5,813 nucleotides of DNA. Source: Deltaproteobacteria bacterium (GTDB lineage Bacteria > Desulfobacterota_E > Deferrimicrobia > Deferrimicrobiales > Deferrimicrobiaceae). Both the position numbers and the translations under genes were made by a program. This document shows positions 1 through 5,813 of this stretch, piece by piece (the first letter of the stretch is position 1; each line of letters opens with the position of its first letter). The stretch is taken from contig JAMDBZ010000071.1 of assembly GCA_023488945.1 (NCBI GenBank), forward strand, positions 1 to 5,813, in the 5' to 3' direction. The notes beneath the pieces are model-generated. The model searched no databases and had not been told where the DNA came from. It saw only the letters and a list, made by a program, of their open reading frames with translations.

Positions 1-111
1 GACCTCGGTTCCGAGCATTACGACCGAATCGACAAAACGAAGGCCGCCACTCGCTTGGTAAGGAAGCTGAAAAACCTGGGATTCCAGGTTGCCATCAGCC
101 CGGCGGCGTAA
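1..111 (+). CDS. C-terminal tail of a probable transposase (partial, 5' end outside window)
   Basis: Frame 1 is open from the window edge to TAA at 109-111 and gives 36 residues beginning DLGSEHYDRIDKTKAATRLV and ending VAISPAA. The layout (DLG, an aromatic/acidic patch, a basic RLVRKLKNLGF helix, then a short hydrophobic end) is familiar to me from the last residues of insertion-sequence transposases. I cannot name the IS family from so short a piece. No catalytic residues are in view, so it is unknown whether the full protein is intact. The base composition is less GC-rich than the genes downstream, which would fit a mobile element. The possible dispersed repeat immediately downstream is consistent with an element boundary, but no clear terminal inverted repeat of an IS is visible after the stop. 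Confidence 0.5.
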   Translation, partial: DLGSEHYDRIDKTKAATRLVRKLKNLGFQVAISPAA

Positions 112-144
112 CCCTATTTCTTTCAAGGCTTCTGCTGCGCCGGC

Positions 145-251
145 GGATACGGGCATGTCTACTGCGTTGCGCTCCTTCGTGCTCCTCGACGGAGTGTCCA
201 CTACGCCTGCGGTGCCCGAAGTTCGCGCGCCTTGTATCCACGCCCGTCTCC
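145..251. repeat. Imperfect inverted repeat bounding a ~107-bp gene-free element
   Basis: The left arm GGATACGGGCATGT (145-158) and the right arm CCACGCCCGTCTCC (238-251) are reverse complements at 11 of 14 positions. The sequence between them contains no convincing gene and has a repetitive feel (GCGTTGCGCTCCTTCGTGCTCCTCG around 164-188). It lies between a transposase-like tail and the 3' end of the HD hydrolase gene. It could be a small non-autonomous mobile element or a dispersed extragenic repeat. I have an unverified impression that similar wording recurs in other high-GC genomes. The core may extend to about 286, up to the stop codon of the HD gene. Confidence 0.35.
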
Positions 252-286
252 ACCGTCTCGCGACGAACCCCGGTGAGAAATGCGGG

Positions 287-862
287 TTAGAGGTTTCCCT
301 TCAGGCCGATCCGTTCGGCGACGGTCCGCATGCCTTCGATCGTGTCGGCGATCAATTCTTCGAGCGAGACCCCCATCAGCGCGGCGCCTTTCTCGATCAC
401 CGAACGGTCCACGCCCGCGGCGAACGCCTTGTCCTTCCACTTCTTGAGGACACTCTTGACGGGGAGGTTCAGGACGCTCCGCGACGGCCGCACGAGCGCC
501 GCCGCGGACACCAGCCCCGTCAGTTCGTCGATCGCGAAAAGCGTCTTTTCCAGGTCGTTGACCGGCTCGACGTTCGTGCAGATCCCCCATCCGTGGGAAA
601 CGACCGCTCGAATGTGCTCCTCGGGCCACCCTTGGCGCCGGAGCATCTCCGGCGCGTGGCGAAGGTGTTCATCGGGATGTTCTTCGTAGTCCACGTCGTG
701 GACAAGCCCGATGATGCCCCACAGTTGCTCGTCCGCTCCCCTCTTCCGGGCGATATGGCGCATGACGGCCTCGACCGCCAGGGCGTGCGATATCAGGTTG
801 GGACTTTTGACATGATCCGTCAGGATCGTCCATGCTTCTTCGCGCGTGGGCGTGTGGGCCAT
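287..862 (-). CDS. HD-superfamily hydrolase (COG2316-like)
   Basis: This 191-residue protein is probably a cytoplasmic metal-dependent phosphohydrolase; its substrate is unknown. The HD motif is complete: His26 in ISHALAVEA, the His55-Asp56 pair in LVHDVDYEEHP, and the distal Asp112 in AIDELTGL. Further His residues (H62, H66, H69, H90) lie where extra metal or phosphate ligands occur in the superfamily. The middle block ELTGLVSAAALVRPSRS, the following KSVLKKWKDKAFAAGV, and a helical C-terminus match the pattern I know for small stand-alone HD proteins of about 185-195 residues annotated as predicted HD-superfamily hydrolases, so the length is normal. The start ATG is at 862-860 on the minus strand. 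No strong Shine-Dalgarno precedes it (only ACGGA), but no other in-frame ATG lies just upstream. It is divergent from the broken THEP1-like gene, with 71 bp between their starts. The TAA (289-287) sits at the edge of the possible repeat element. Confidence 0.85.
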   Translation of the reverse strand: MAHTPTREEAWTILTDHVKSPNLISHALAVEAVMRHIARKRGADEQLWGIIGLVHDVDYEEHPDEHLRHAPEMLRRQGWPEEHIRAVVSHGWGICTNVEPVNDLEKTLFAIDELTGLVSAAALVRPSRSVLNLPVKSVLKKWKDKAFAAGVDRSVIEKGAALMGVSLEELIADTIEGMRTVAERIGLKGNL

Positions 863-933
863 AATGTCCGTATCTTATCGAAACCGGATCGCCGGCGCGA
901 CAGGGCCTCGATCGGAATGAGGGCAGGCGGGGA

Positions 934-1060
934 ATGCACCGCAGGATCCTTCTTACGGGCCCCCCGGGGTGCGGCAAGACAACCGTCGTCCGGCGGGTCG
1001 CCTTGATCCTCGGTGCCCGCGCCCCGGGGTTCTACACGGAGGACGTCCGTGCCGCAGGCG
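934..1060 (+). pseudogene. THEP1-like nucleoside-triphosphatase, N-terminal remnant
   Basis: The first ~42 codons from ATG 934 read as a P-loop NTPase: an N-terminal beta strand, the Walker A motif GPPGCGKT (residues 9-16), then TVVRRVALIL and the signature APGFYTEDVR. This order matches the start of THEP1-type nucleoside-triphosphatases (NTPase_1 family), which hydrolyse NTPs and are normally about 170-190 residues. After residue ~42 the frame stays open to 1626 but carries no family sequence: no Walker B, low third-position GC, and arginine-rich shadow translation that overlaps the real gene at 1443. Around 1050 the coding-like signal moves to a different frame. The gene therefore looks truncated by deletion or frameshift and is unlikely to make an active enzyme. 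GGCGGGG just before the ATG could serve as a ribosome-binding site, so a short peptide might still be translated. A sequencing error is an alternative for the frame change, but it would not supply the missing ~130 residues. Confidence 0.65.
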
Positions 1061-1138
1061 GGCTCGTCGAACGTCAGAATGACGCTCGCCGAGGCGGTCG
1101 AGAAAAGCCTGTCGCTCAAGAGACATGGTTGCCCCTGA
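1049..1138 (+). pseudogene. Short coding-like tail in a second frame, origin unknown
   Basis: From about 1049 the strongest codon bias is in frame 2. Nearly every third position is G or C, and the translation VPQAGSSNVRMTLAEAVEKS continues SLSLKRHGCP to TGA at 1136-1138. It begins where the THEP1-like sequence stops making sense. It might be the 3' end of another gene joined here by deletion, or a stand-alone 19-residue peptide from ATG 1079, although no ribosome-binding site precedes that ATG. I do not recognise the family. The left boundary is approximate, set where the THEP1-like frame loses resemblance. Confidence 0.3.
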
Positions 1139-1162
1139 CCCTGTCCGACCGGGAGGCAAGCC

Positions 1163-1282
1163 ATGAAATACGCGATCGTCGGGATCGCCATCCTTGCGGC
1201 GTTCCTGTTGAACTGGGGGGTCCGGCGTTTGCCGGGAATCCCCTCTTCCTGCCGCAGGCCGAAAAAGGGCCAGGGCTCATGA
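1163..1282 (+). CDS. Possible small single-pass membrane protein (39 aa)
   Basis: ATG 1163 is preceded by GGGAGG at 1151-1156 with a 6-nt spacer, one of the better ribosome-binding sites in the window. The product starts MKYAIVGIAILAAFLLNWGV, which is one hydrophobic helix (about residues 3-17) after a single Lys. It continues RRLPGIPSS and ends in a basic tail (CRRPKKGQGS) before TGA at 1280-1282. The shape is that of a small inner-membrane peptide with a cytoplasmic basic tail, or an N-terminal signal-anchor fragment of something larger. It lies 24 nt after the stop of the preceding coding-like tail, in a stretch that also contains a gene remnant, so it may itself be a leftover. No function can be assigned and I recognise no family. 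Confidence 0.4.
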   Translation: MKYAIVGIAILAAFLLNWGVRRLPGIPSSCRRPKKGQGS

Positions 1283-1442
1283 TAAAAGGATTCGCATATT
1301 TCCAAAACATCGTTCCCGAATCTTCGAAGCTCGGCGATCCGGGGCGGAGAAGGGAGCAGGCCGGCCTGGCCTTGAGATTGCGGGCGCCGGACCGTGGTAT
1401 GGTAAAACCGACCTGTACAATTCAGACCACGAGGAGACGGTC

Positions 1443-2003
1443 ATGCCGAACAGGGAGGAATGCATCCTCTACAGCGGGGGGGCCCAGGGGGCGGAGGCGG
1501 AGTTCGGCGCCCGGGCGGAGGCGCACGGGATCGAGGAAGTCAACTTCACCTTCGAGGGACACAAGATCGCGCGCGCCCGGGGGGTGCGGTTCCTCTCCCG
1601 CGAAGAGCTTCTCAAGGGGGACGTGAGCCTTGCGTACGTCTCGAAGCTGCTCAACCGCACGTTCAGCGACGCCCCGCTGATCCGGAAGGTCCTCCAGACG
1701 ATCTGGTACCAGGTCAGCTCCGGCCGGGAGATCTACGTCGTCGGCTGGATCAACCCGGACGGGACCGTCCGGGGCGGTACCGGCTGGGCCCCCGAGTTCG
1801 CCAAGATCTGCAACAAGCCGGTTTTCGTCTTCGACCAGGGGAAGGACCGTTGGTTCACGTGGAAAGACGACCGGTGGGTCGACGCGACCGGCCCCGACGA
1901 GCCTGTGATCCGCCACCCTCACTTCACCGGCACGGGGACCCGGTTCCTCGAAGAGAACGGGAAGCGCGCGATCAAGCAGCTCTTCGATCGATCCTTCAAG
2001 TAA
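1443..2003 (+). CDS. SLOG/LOG-like Rossmann-fold protein, function unknown
   Basis: The 186-residue protein has the two glycine-rich signatures expected of a SLOG (SMF/DprA-LOG) nucleotide-binding fold. ILYSGGAQGAEAEFG lies near the N-terminus (residues 8-22). GGTGWAPEFA (111-120) follows the strand YVVGWI and precedes PVFVFDQ (126-132). FTFEGHK (35-41), an LLNRTF segment and a Trp-rich WFTWKDDRWV stretch complete a pattern I associate with small uncharacterised proteins found in bacteria and some eukaryotes. SLOG proteins bind or process nucleotide derivatives; the ligand here is unknown, and the family assignment is inferred from motifs. The start is supported by GAGGAG at 1431-1436, 6 nt before the ATG. 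Upstream, TATGGT at 1398-1403 preceded by TG, with TTGAGA at 1372-1377, is a weak promoter candidate with an over-long spacer of 20 nt. The gene ends 24 nt before typA, so the two are probably one transcript. Confidence 0.75.
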   Translation: MPNREECILYSGGAQGAEAEFGARAEAHGIEEVNFTFEGHKIARARGVRFLSREELLKGDVSLAYVSKLLNRTFSDAPLIRKVLQTIWYQVSSGREIYVVGWINPDGTVRGGTGWAPEFAKICNKPVFVFDQGKDRWFTWKDDRWVDATGPDEPVIRHPHFTGTGTRFLEENGKRAIKQLFDRSFK

Positions 2004-2027
2004 TCTTTTCCCCAACGGCCGCACCCC

Positions 2028-3842
<1,815 letters not shown>

Positions 3843-3843
3843 C

Positions 3844-4167
3844 GTGGACGATTGCCGGCGCCCTCCGCAGGCGGGGAAACGTGTGGTCCCGGCCGAGGAC
3901 GCGGGGATGGCATGAGCATCCCCGTCGTGCACGGCCCTGGCCTGGTCCCCGGCCGTCATCGTCCTGGGGCTCGCCCCGGGACTTCGCCGGCCCGCCCTGG
4001 ACCTCTCCGCCGCCGGGCTCGCCGACAGGTTCCTGTTGTGTCGGACGGCCGTCATGCCGGTCGGCCCGCCCGTGTCCGTCATGGTCGGCGGCGGGGACGC
4101 CGTGAGTCCGGCCCTGCGGGTTTTCGTCCGTCCGTCCGGCGGGTCCTGCGGGCGTCAAATGCGTTGA
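3844..4167 (+). pseudogene. Possible decayed coding remnant (membrane-protein-like tail) in a gene-poor stretch
   Basis: Between typA and the next promoter there is no intact gene, but one + frame (3844 onward, one in-frame TGA at 3913-3915, open again from 3916 to TGA 4165-4167) keeps G or C at roughly nine of ten third positions, as in the real genes. The translation has a hydrophobic run, ALAWSPAVIVLGLAPGLRRP, followed by ALDLSAAGLADRFL. Adjacent to the stop, an overlapping frame reads MSIPVV, which would splice smoothly to that run through two small frameshifts. The pattern (Pro/Glu-rich stretch, hydrophobic strand ending LGLAPG, then an Ala/Leu-rich helix) recalls the C-terminal end of MrpD/NuoM-type proton-antiporter subunits. 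That resemblance is by eye and weak. It could also be non-coding high-GC DNA with chance periodicity. Confidence 0.25.
3902..3924 (+). other. GC-rich hairpin downstream of typA
   Basis: CGGGGATG (3902-3909) and CATCCCCG (3917-3924) are perfect reverse complements, giving an 8-bp stem with a 7-nt loop, 60 nt after the typA stop. No run of T follows, so it is not a standard intrinsic terminator. It could stabilise the 3' end of the typA message or assist Rho-dependent ending. It overlaps the in-frame stop of the possible coding remnant. Confidence 0.35.
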
Positions 4168-4192
4168 CAACAATTTAAAACATATTTATATT
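4164..4192 (+). promoter_or_regulatory. Near-consensus sigma-70 promoter
   Basis: TTGACA at 4164-4169 is a perfect -35 box. A 17-nt AT-rich spacer (ACAATTTAAAACATATT) and TATATT at 4187-4192 follow, the latter matching five of six -10 positions. This is the only markedly AT-rich island in the window. Transcription would begin near 4199-4200 and run through a leader of about 180 nt into the binding-protein gene at 4380. In sequence terms it is the strongest promoter in the window. Strong constitutive promoters of this sort are also typical of CRISPR leaders, which matters because of the repeat 95 nt downstream of the -10 box. Confidence 0.8.
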
Positions 4193-4286
4193 CTCCATCG
4201 TCATCTTCGGCTCGCACCCTTGGAAGGCCTCGGTTTGGAAGCTCGCGGACGTTCCCATACCGGCACCTCTTCAATGGGTTTCTTTG

Positions 4287-4317
4287 GTCGCGCCCCACGC
4301 GGGCGCGTGGATTAAAC
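4287..4317 (+). repeat. Solitary type I-C-like CRISPR repeat (31 nt), no array
   Basis: The element starts GTCGCGCCCCACGC and ends GCGTGGATTAAAC. It matches the known 32-nt type I-C repeat of Desulfovibrio vulgaris (start GTCGCCCCCCACGC, end GCGTGGATTGAAAC, from memory) except for one missing G in the ATTGAAAC end and a paired change in the stem. Position 6 is G instead of C, and its partner at position 18 is C instead of G, so base pairing is kept. The hairpin CGCGCCC (4289-4295), loop CACGC, GGGCGCG (4301-4307) has the same 7-bp stem and loop as the Desulfovibrio repeat, the structure read by Cas5c/Cas5d. No second repeat, on either strand, and no cas gene is visible in the window. The orientation is the normal transcribed one, with the strong promoter upstream. 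It lies in the 5' leader of the transporter gene. Chance, or a hairpin unrelated to CRISPR, cannot be excluded, but the match includes the unpaired flanks as well as the stem. Confidence 0.7.
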
Positions 4318-4355
4318 CGTAAATAACGGGTAGTGCTCTGGCCGGCCGTAATAAC
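4317..4355 (+). repeat. Short near-direct repeat in the leader
   Basis: CCGTAAATAAC (4317-4327) and CCGTAATAAC (4346-4355) differ by one A and start 29 nt apart, i.e. close to three helical turns. They lie between the CRISPR-like repeat and the ribosome-binding site of the binding-protein gene. They might be operator half-sites or a duplication scar. The first copy can also form a 4-bp hairpin (CCGT, loop AAATA, ACGG). Evidence for function is thin. Confidence 0.3.
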
Positions 4356-4379
4356 CCTTAAATTGCGGGAGGTGGGGGG

Positions 4380-5696
4380 ATGGAAAAGAGGGAGAAGGAC
4401 CGCAAAGCTCAGGGAATCTTGAACAAGGGAATCAGCCGCAGGGATTTCATCCGGACCACGGCCCTCGGCGCGGCGGGGCTTGGCCTCGGGTCCTTGCCGT
4501 TCGCCCCGTTTACCTACGGGGCGGAGAGGCCGATCAAGATCGGGATGATCCAGGAGTACACGGTGGGAGCGACCGCCTACGGCTACTGGCTGGGGAAGGT
4601 CGCCAAGGCGGCCGTCGCAAAATTGAACGCCGAGGGGGGGATCGCCGGCCGGAAGGTGGAGCTGGTCGATTACGACACGAAGGTCAACCCGGCCTGGGCG
4701 TCCAGCATGGTGAAGAAGCTGATCCTCGAGGACAAGGTGGACTTCGTGATGGGCTCGGTCCATTCCGGCGTCCAGCTTGCCGTTTTCCCGATCGTCGAGC
4801 AGTACAAGGTTCCGTACATCGGCGGCGGCGCCATGGCGGCTTCCCTCACGGGGAAGGACGCCGTGCCCTACTACGCGCGCATCCACACCCACGCCCGGAT
4901 GCAGGCCGCGGCCGGCTGGAAGTGGGGGTTCGACAACCTCGGCAGGAACTGGACGTTCCTGGTCGCCGACTACGCCTGGGGCCACTCCCTGGCGGAGGAG
5001 TTCGGCAGCCGGATCAAGGGGGCCGGCGGGAAGACCCAGACGATCCTCGCCCCGCAGAACACCAGCGACTTCGTTCCCTACCTGCAGAAGGCCAGCCCCG
5101 ACTCGCAAGTCCTGTTCACCGCGTTCCTGGGCGCCCCCGCCCTCGGGGTGATGCGTCAGACCGTCGAGCTGGGGCTGCACAAGCGGCTCCAGAGGTACAC
5201 GGTGATCTGCTGCACCGACGGCGTCGGCCAGGAGACGGTCGGCAAGGAGTCCGCGGGGGCGCACTACCTGAGTTACTATCCCCGGTACGCCGGCCAGGTC
5301 CCCAAGGAACTGCAGGCGTTCGACAAGGCCTACCGGAAGGCGTGCGGCGTCACCGACGACGGGAAGGACACGCATGACGCGAAGAACACCGCCACCGCCT
5401 CCCACATGTGGAGCATGTGGACGTCTCCGTACATGATCAAGCTGGCCGTGGAGCACAGCGGCTGGAAGGACAGCAGGAAGAACGCCGACTTCATGAAGGC
5501 GTTCTGCTCGCTGAAGGTCAAGGCCGGCCCGTGGGCTCCCCAGGGCGACCTCGTCATGCGGGAAACCGACCACCAGGGGTTCCATGACCACTACCTGGAG
5601 GAGGTCCAGCCGGACCTGAAGCTGAAGGTCATCGCGCGGATCCCGAAGGAAAAGCTGATGTACGACTCTCCGATCGACCTGCGGGGCAAGCTGTAG
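4380..5696 (+). CDS. Tat-exported branched-chain amino-acid-type ABC transporter substrate-binding protein
   Basis: This 438-residue protein is a type I periplasmic binding protein (Peripla_BP_6/LivK-like). It would capture a solute in the periplasm and deliver it to a LivH/LivM permease. The N-terminus carries a twin-arginine signal: SRRDFIR (19-25), a hydrophobic core TALGAAGLGLGSLPF (27-41), and a likely cleavage after Ala48 (TYGA/ERPIKIG). The mature part shows family landmarks: IKIGMIQEYTVGATAYG, then AKLNAEGGIAGRKVELVDYD, then FVMGSVHSGVQLAVFPIVEQ and KVPYIGGG. The second lobe has the strand WTFLVADYAWG (domain hinge region) and DFVPYLQKASPDSQVLF. The ligand cannot be read from sequence: the family includes binders of branched-chain amino acids, amides, urea and aromatic acids. 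The start is fixed by GGGAGG (4367-4372) with a 7-nt spacer, or GGAGGT (4368-4373) with 6. A strong promoter and a ~180-nt leader with a CRISPR-like repeat precede it. The permease start follows 59 nt downstream. Confidence 0.92.
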   Translation: MEKREKDRKAQGILNKGISRRDFIRTTALGAAGLGLGSLPFAPFTYGAERPIKIGMIQEYTVGATAYGYWLGKVAKAAVAKLNAEGGIAGRKVELVDYDTKVNPAWASSMVKKLILEDKVDFVMGSVHSGVQLAVFPIVEQYKVPYIGGGAMAASLTGKDAVPYYARIHTHARMQAAAGWKWGFDNLGRNWTFLVADYAWGHSLAEEFGSRIKGAGGKTQTILAPQNTSDFVPYLQKASPDSQVLFTAFLGAPALGVMRQTVELGLHKRLQRYTVICCTDGVGQETVGKESAGAHYLSYYPRYAGQVPKELQAFDKAYRKACGVTDDGKDTHDAKNTATASHMWSMWTSPYMIKLAVEHSGWKDSRKNADFMKAFCSLKVKAGPWAPQGDLVMRETDHQGFHDHYLEEVQPDLKLKVIARIPKEKLMYDSPIDLRGKL

Positions 5697-5755
5697 CCGC
5701 GGAGAATCCGGGGATCGGTCCGTTCAAGGAATGAGGGTGGAGGAGCGCTGAAGAC

Positions 5756-5813
5756 GTGCTTTCCAACGTCGCCGTCGCAGTCCTGAACGGGATCGTGTGG
5801 GGGCTGATCATGG
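5756..5813 (+). CDS. LivH-like branched-chain amino-acid ABC permease, N-terminus (partial, 3' end outside window)
   Basis: Nineteen codons are visible from GTG 5756, translating (M)LSNVAVAVLNGIVWGLIM. The LNG-I-VWG-LIM pattern is the usual first membrane helix of LivH-family permeases (BPD_transp_2), where LLNGLVWGxIYALIA is typical. GGAGGAG at 5739-5745 lies 10 nt upstream, a slightly long but workable spacing. An in-frame TGA at 5732-5734 limits the start to the last few codons before the GTG, so GTG is the likely initiator. The short ORF from ATG 5731 ends after six codons and is not a competitor. Position and order (binding protein, then permease) fit a liv-type operon that would continue with LivM, LivG and LivF. 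Confidence 0.7.
   Translation, partial: MLSNVAVAVLNGIVWGLIM

Noticed and set aside
89..1006. A 305-codon + strand open frame over the HD hydrolase gene.
   Set aside because: It overlaps the intact minus-strand HD protein with its full set of metal ligands. The first part translates the possible repeat element, and the rest is an antisense shadow.
1398..1421. Promoter for the SLOG-like gene with TACAAT at 1416-1421 as the -10 box.
   Set aside because: The -10 box is good, but no -35-like hexamer lies 16-18 nt upstream. The alternative TTGAGA/TATGGT pair has a 20-nt spacer. Neither is strong enough for its own entry.
1061..1626. Continuation of the THEP1-like frame to 1626 as one 230-residue protein.
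   Set aside because: After residue ~42 it loses all family sequence, becomes Arg/Gly/Pro-rich and runs out of frame into the gene at 1443.
3852..4178. A 108-codon + strand open frame after typA.
   Set aside because: The translation is almost entirely Gly, Arg, Pro and Ala, with low third-position GC compared with the neighbouring frame. It has no ribosome-binding site.
4287..4317. Reading the GC-rich hairpin as an intrinsic terminator for an upstream gene.
   Set aside because: No T-run follows the stem (the next bases are TGGATTAAA), and the match to the I-C repeat extends through both unpaired flanks, which a terminator would not need.
4200..4380. A CRISPR array with degenerate further copies of the repeat.
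   Set aside because: I looked on both sides and on both strands for the GTCGC start, the GTGGATT end and the stem, and found no second copy, so it is reported as a single repeat only.
4155..5591. A 478-codon open frame on the minus strand opposite the binding-protein gene.
   Set aside because: Same cause: a low-complexity Val/Leu/Arg/Pro/Asp translation opposite a gene with a clear Tat signal and family motifs. It also runs through the promoter and leader.

Overview
This is a high-GC bacterial chromosome segment. Third codon positions are almost always G or C, and the genes are short, tightly packed and mostly on the + strand. The gene style, and an isolated sequence nearly identical to the type I-C CRISPR repeat of Desulfovibrio, suggest a Desulfobacterota/Deltaproteobacteria-like organism. 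That placement is an inference and was not tested by any search.

Layout: (1) 1-111 is the C-terminal tail of a protein that looks like a transposase, followed by a gene-free stretch (112-286) with an imperfect inverted repeat that may be a dispersed element. (2) 287-862 (-) is an intact HD-superfamily hydrolase of the COG2316 type. (3) 934-1442 (+) is a scarred zone. It holds the first ~40 codons of a THEP1-like P-loop nucleoside-triphosphatase that then loses frame, a short coding-like tail in a second frame, and a possible 39-aa single-pass membrane peptide with a good ribosome-binding site. (4) 1443-2003 encodes a SLOG/LOG-like Rossmann-fold protein of unknown function. Only 24 nt separate it from (5) typA/bipA (2028-3842), a complete ribosome-associated GTPase. 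(6) 3843-4163 has no intact gene but retains coding-like base periodicity and may be a decayed membrane-protein tail. (7) A near-consensus sigma-70 promoter (4164-4192) opens a ~180-nt leader that contains a single type I-C-like CRISPR repeat with its hairpin. (8) That leader precedes a Tat-exported branched-chain-amino-acid-type ABC transporter binding protein (4380-5696), followed by the start of a LivH-like permease cut by the window edge.

How the genes work together: the last two genes are the beginning of a liv-type (HAAT) ABC uptake operon, binding protein then permease. The SLOG-like gene and typA are probably cotranscribed. The most unusual item is the solitary CRISPR repeat in the 5' leader of a transporter operon, with no cas gene or second repeat in view. 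It could be the relic of a collapsed array whose leader promoter now serves the transporter, or a Cas5-cleavable element in the mRNA leader.
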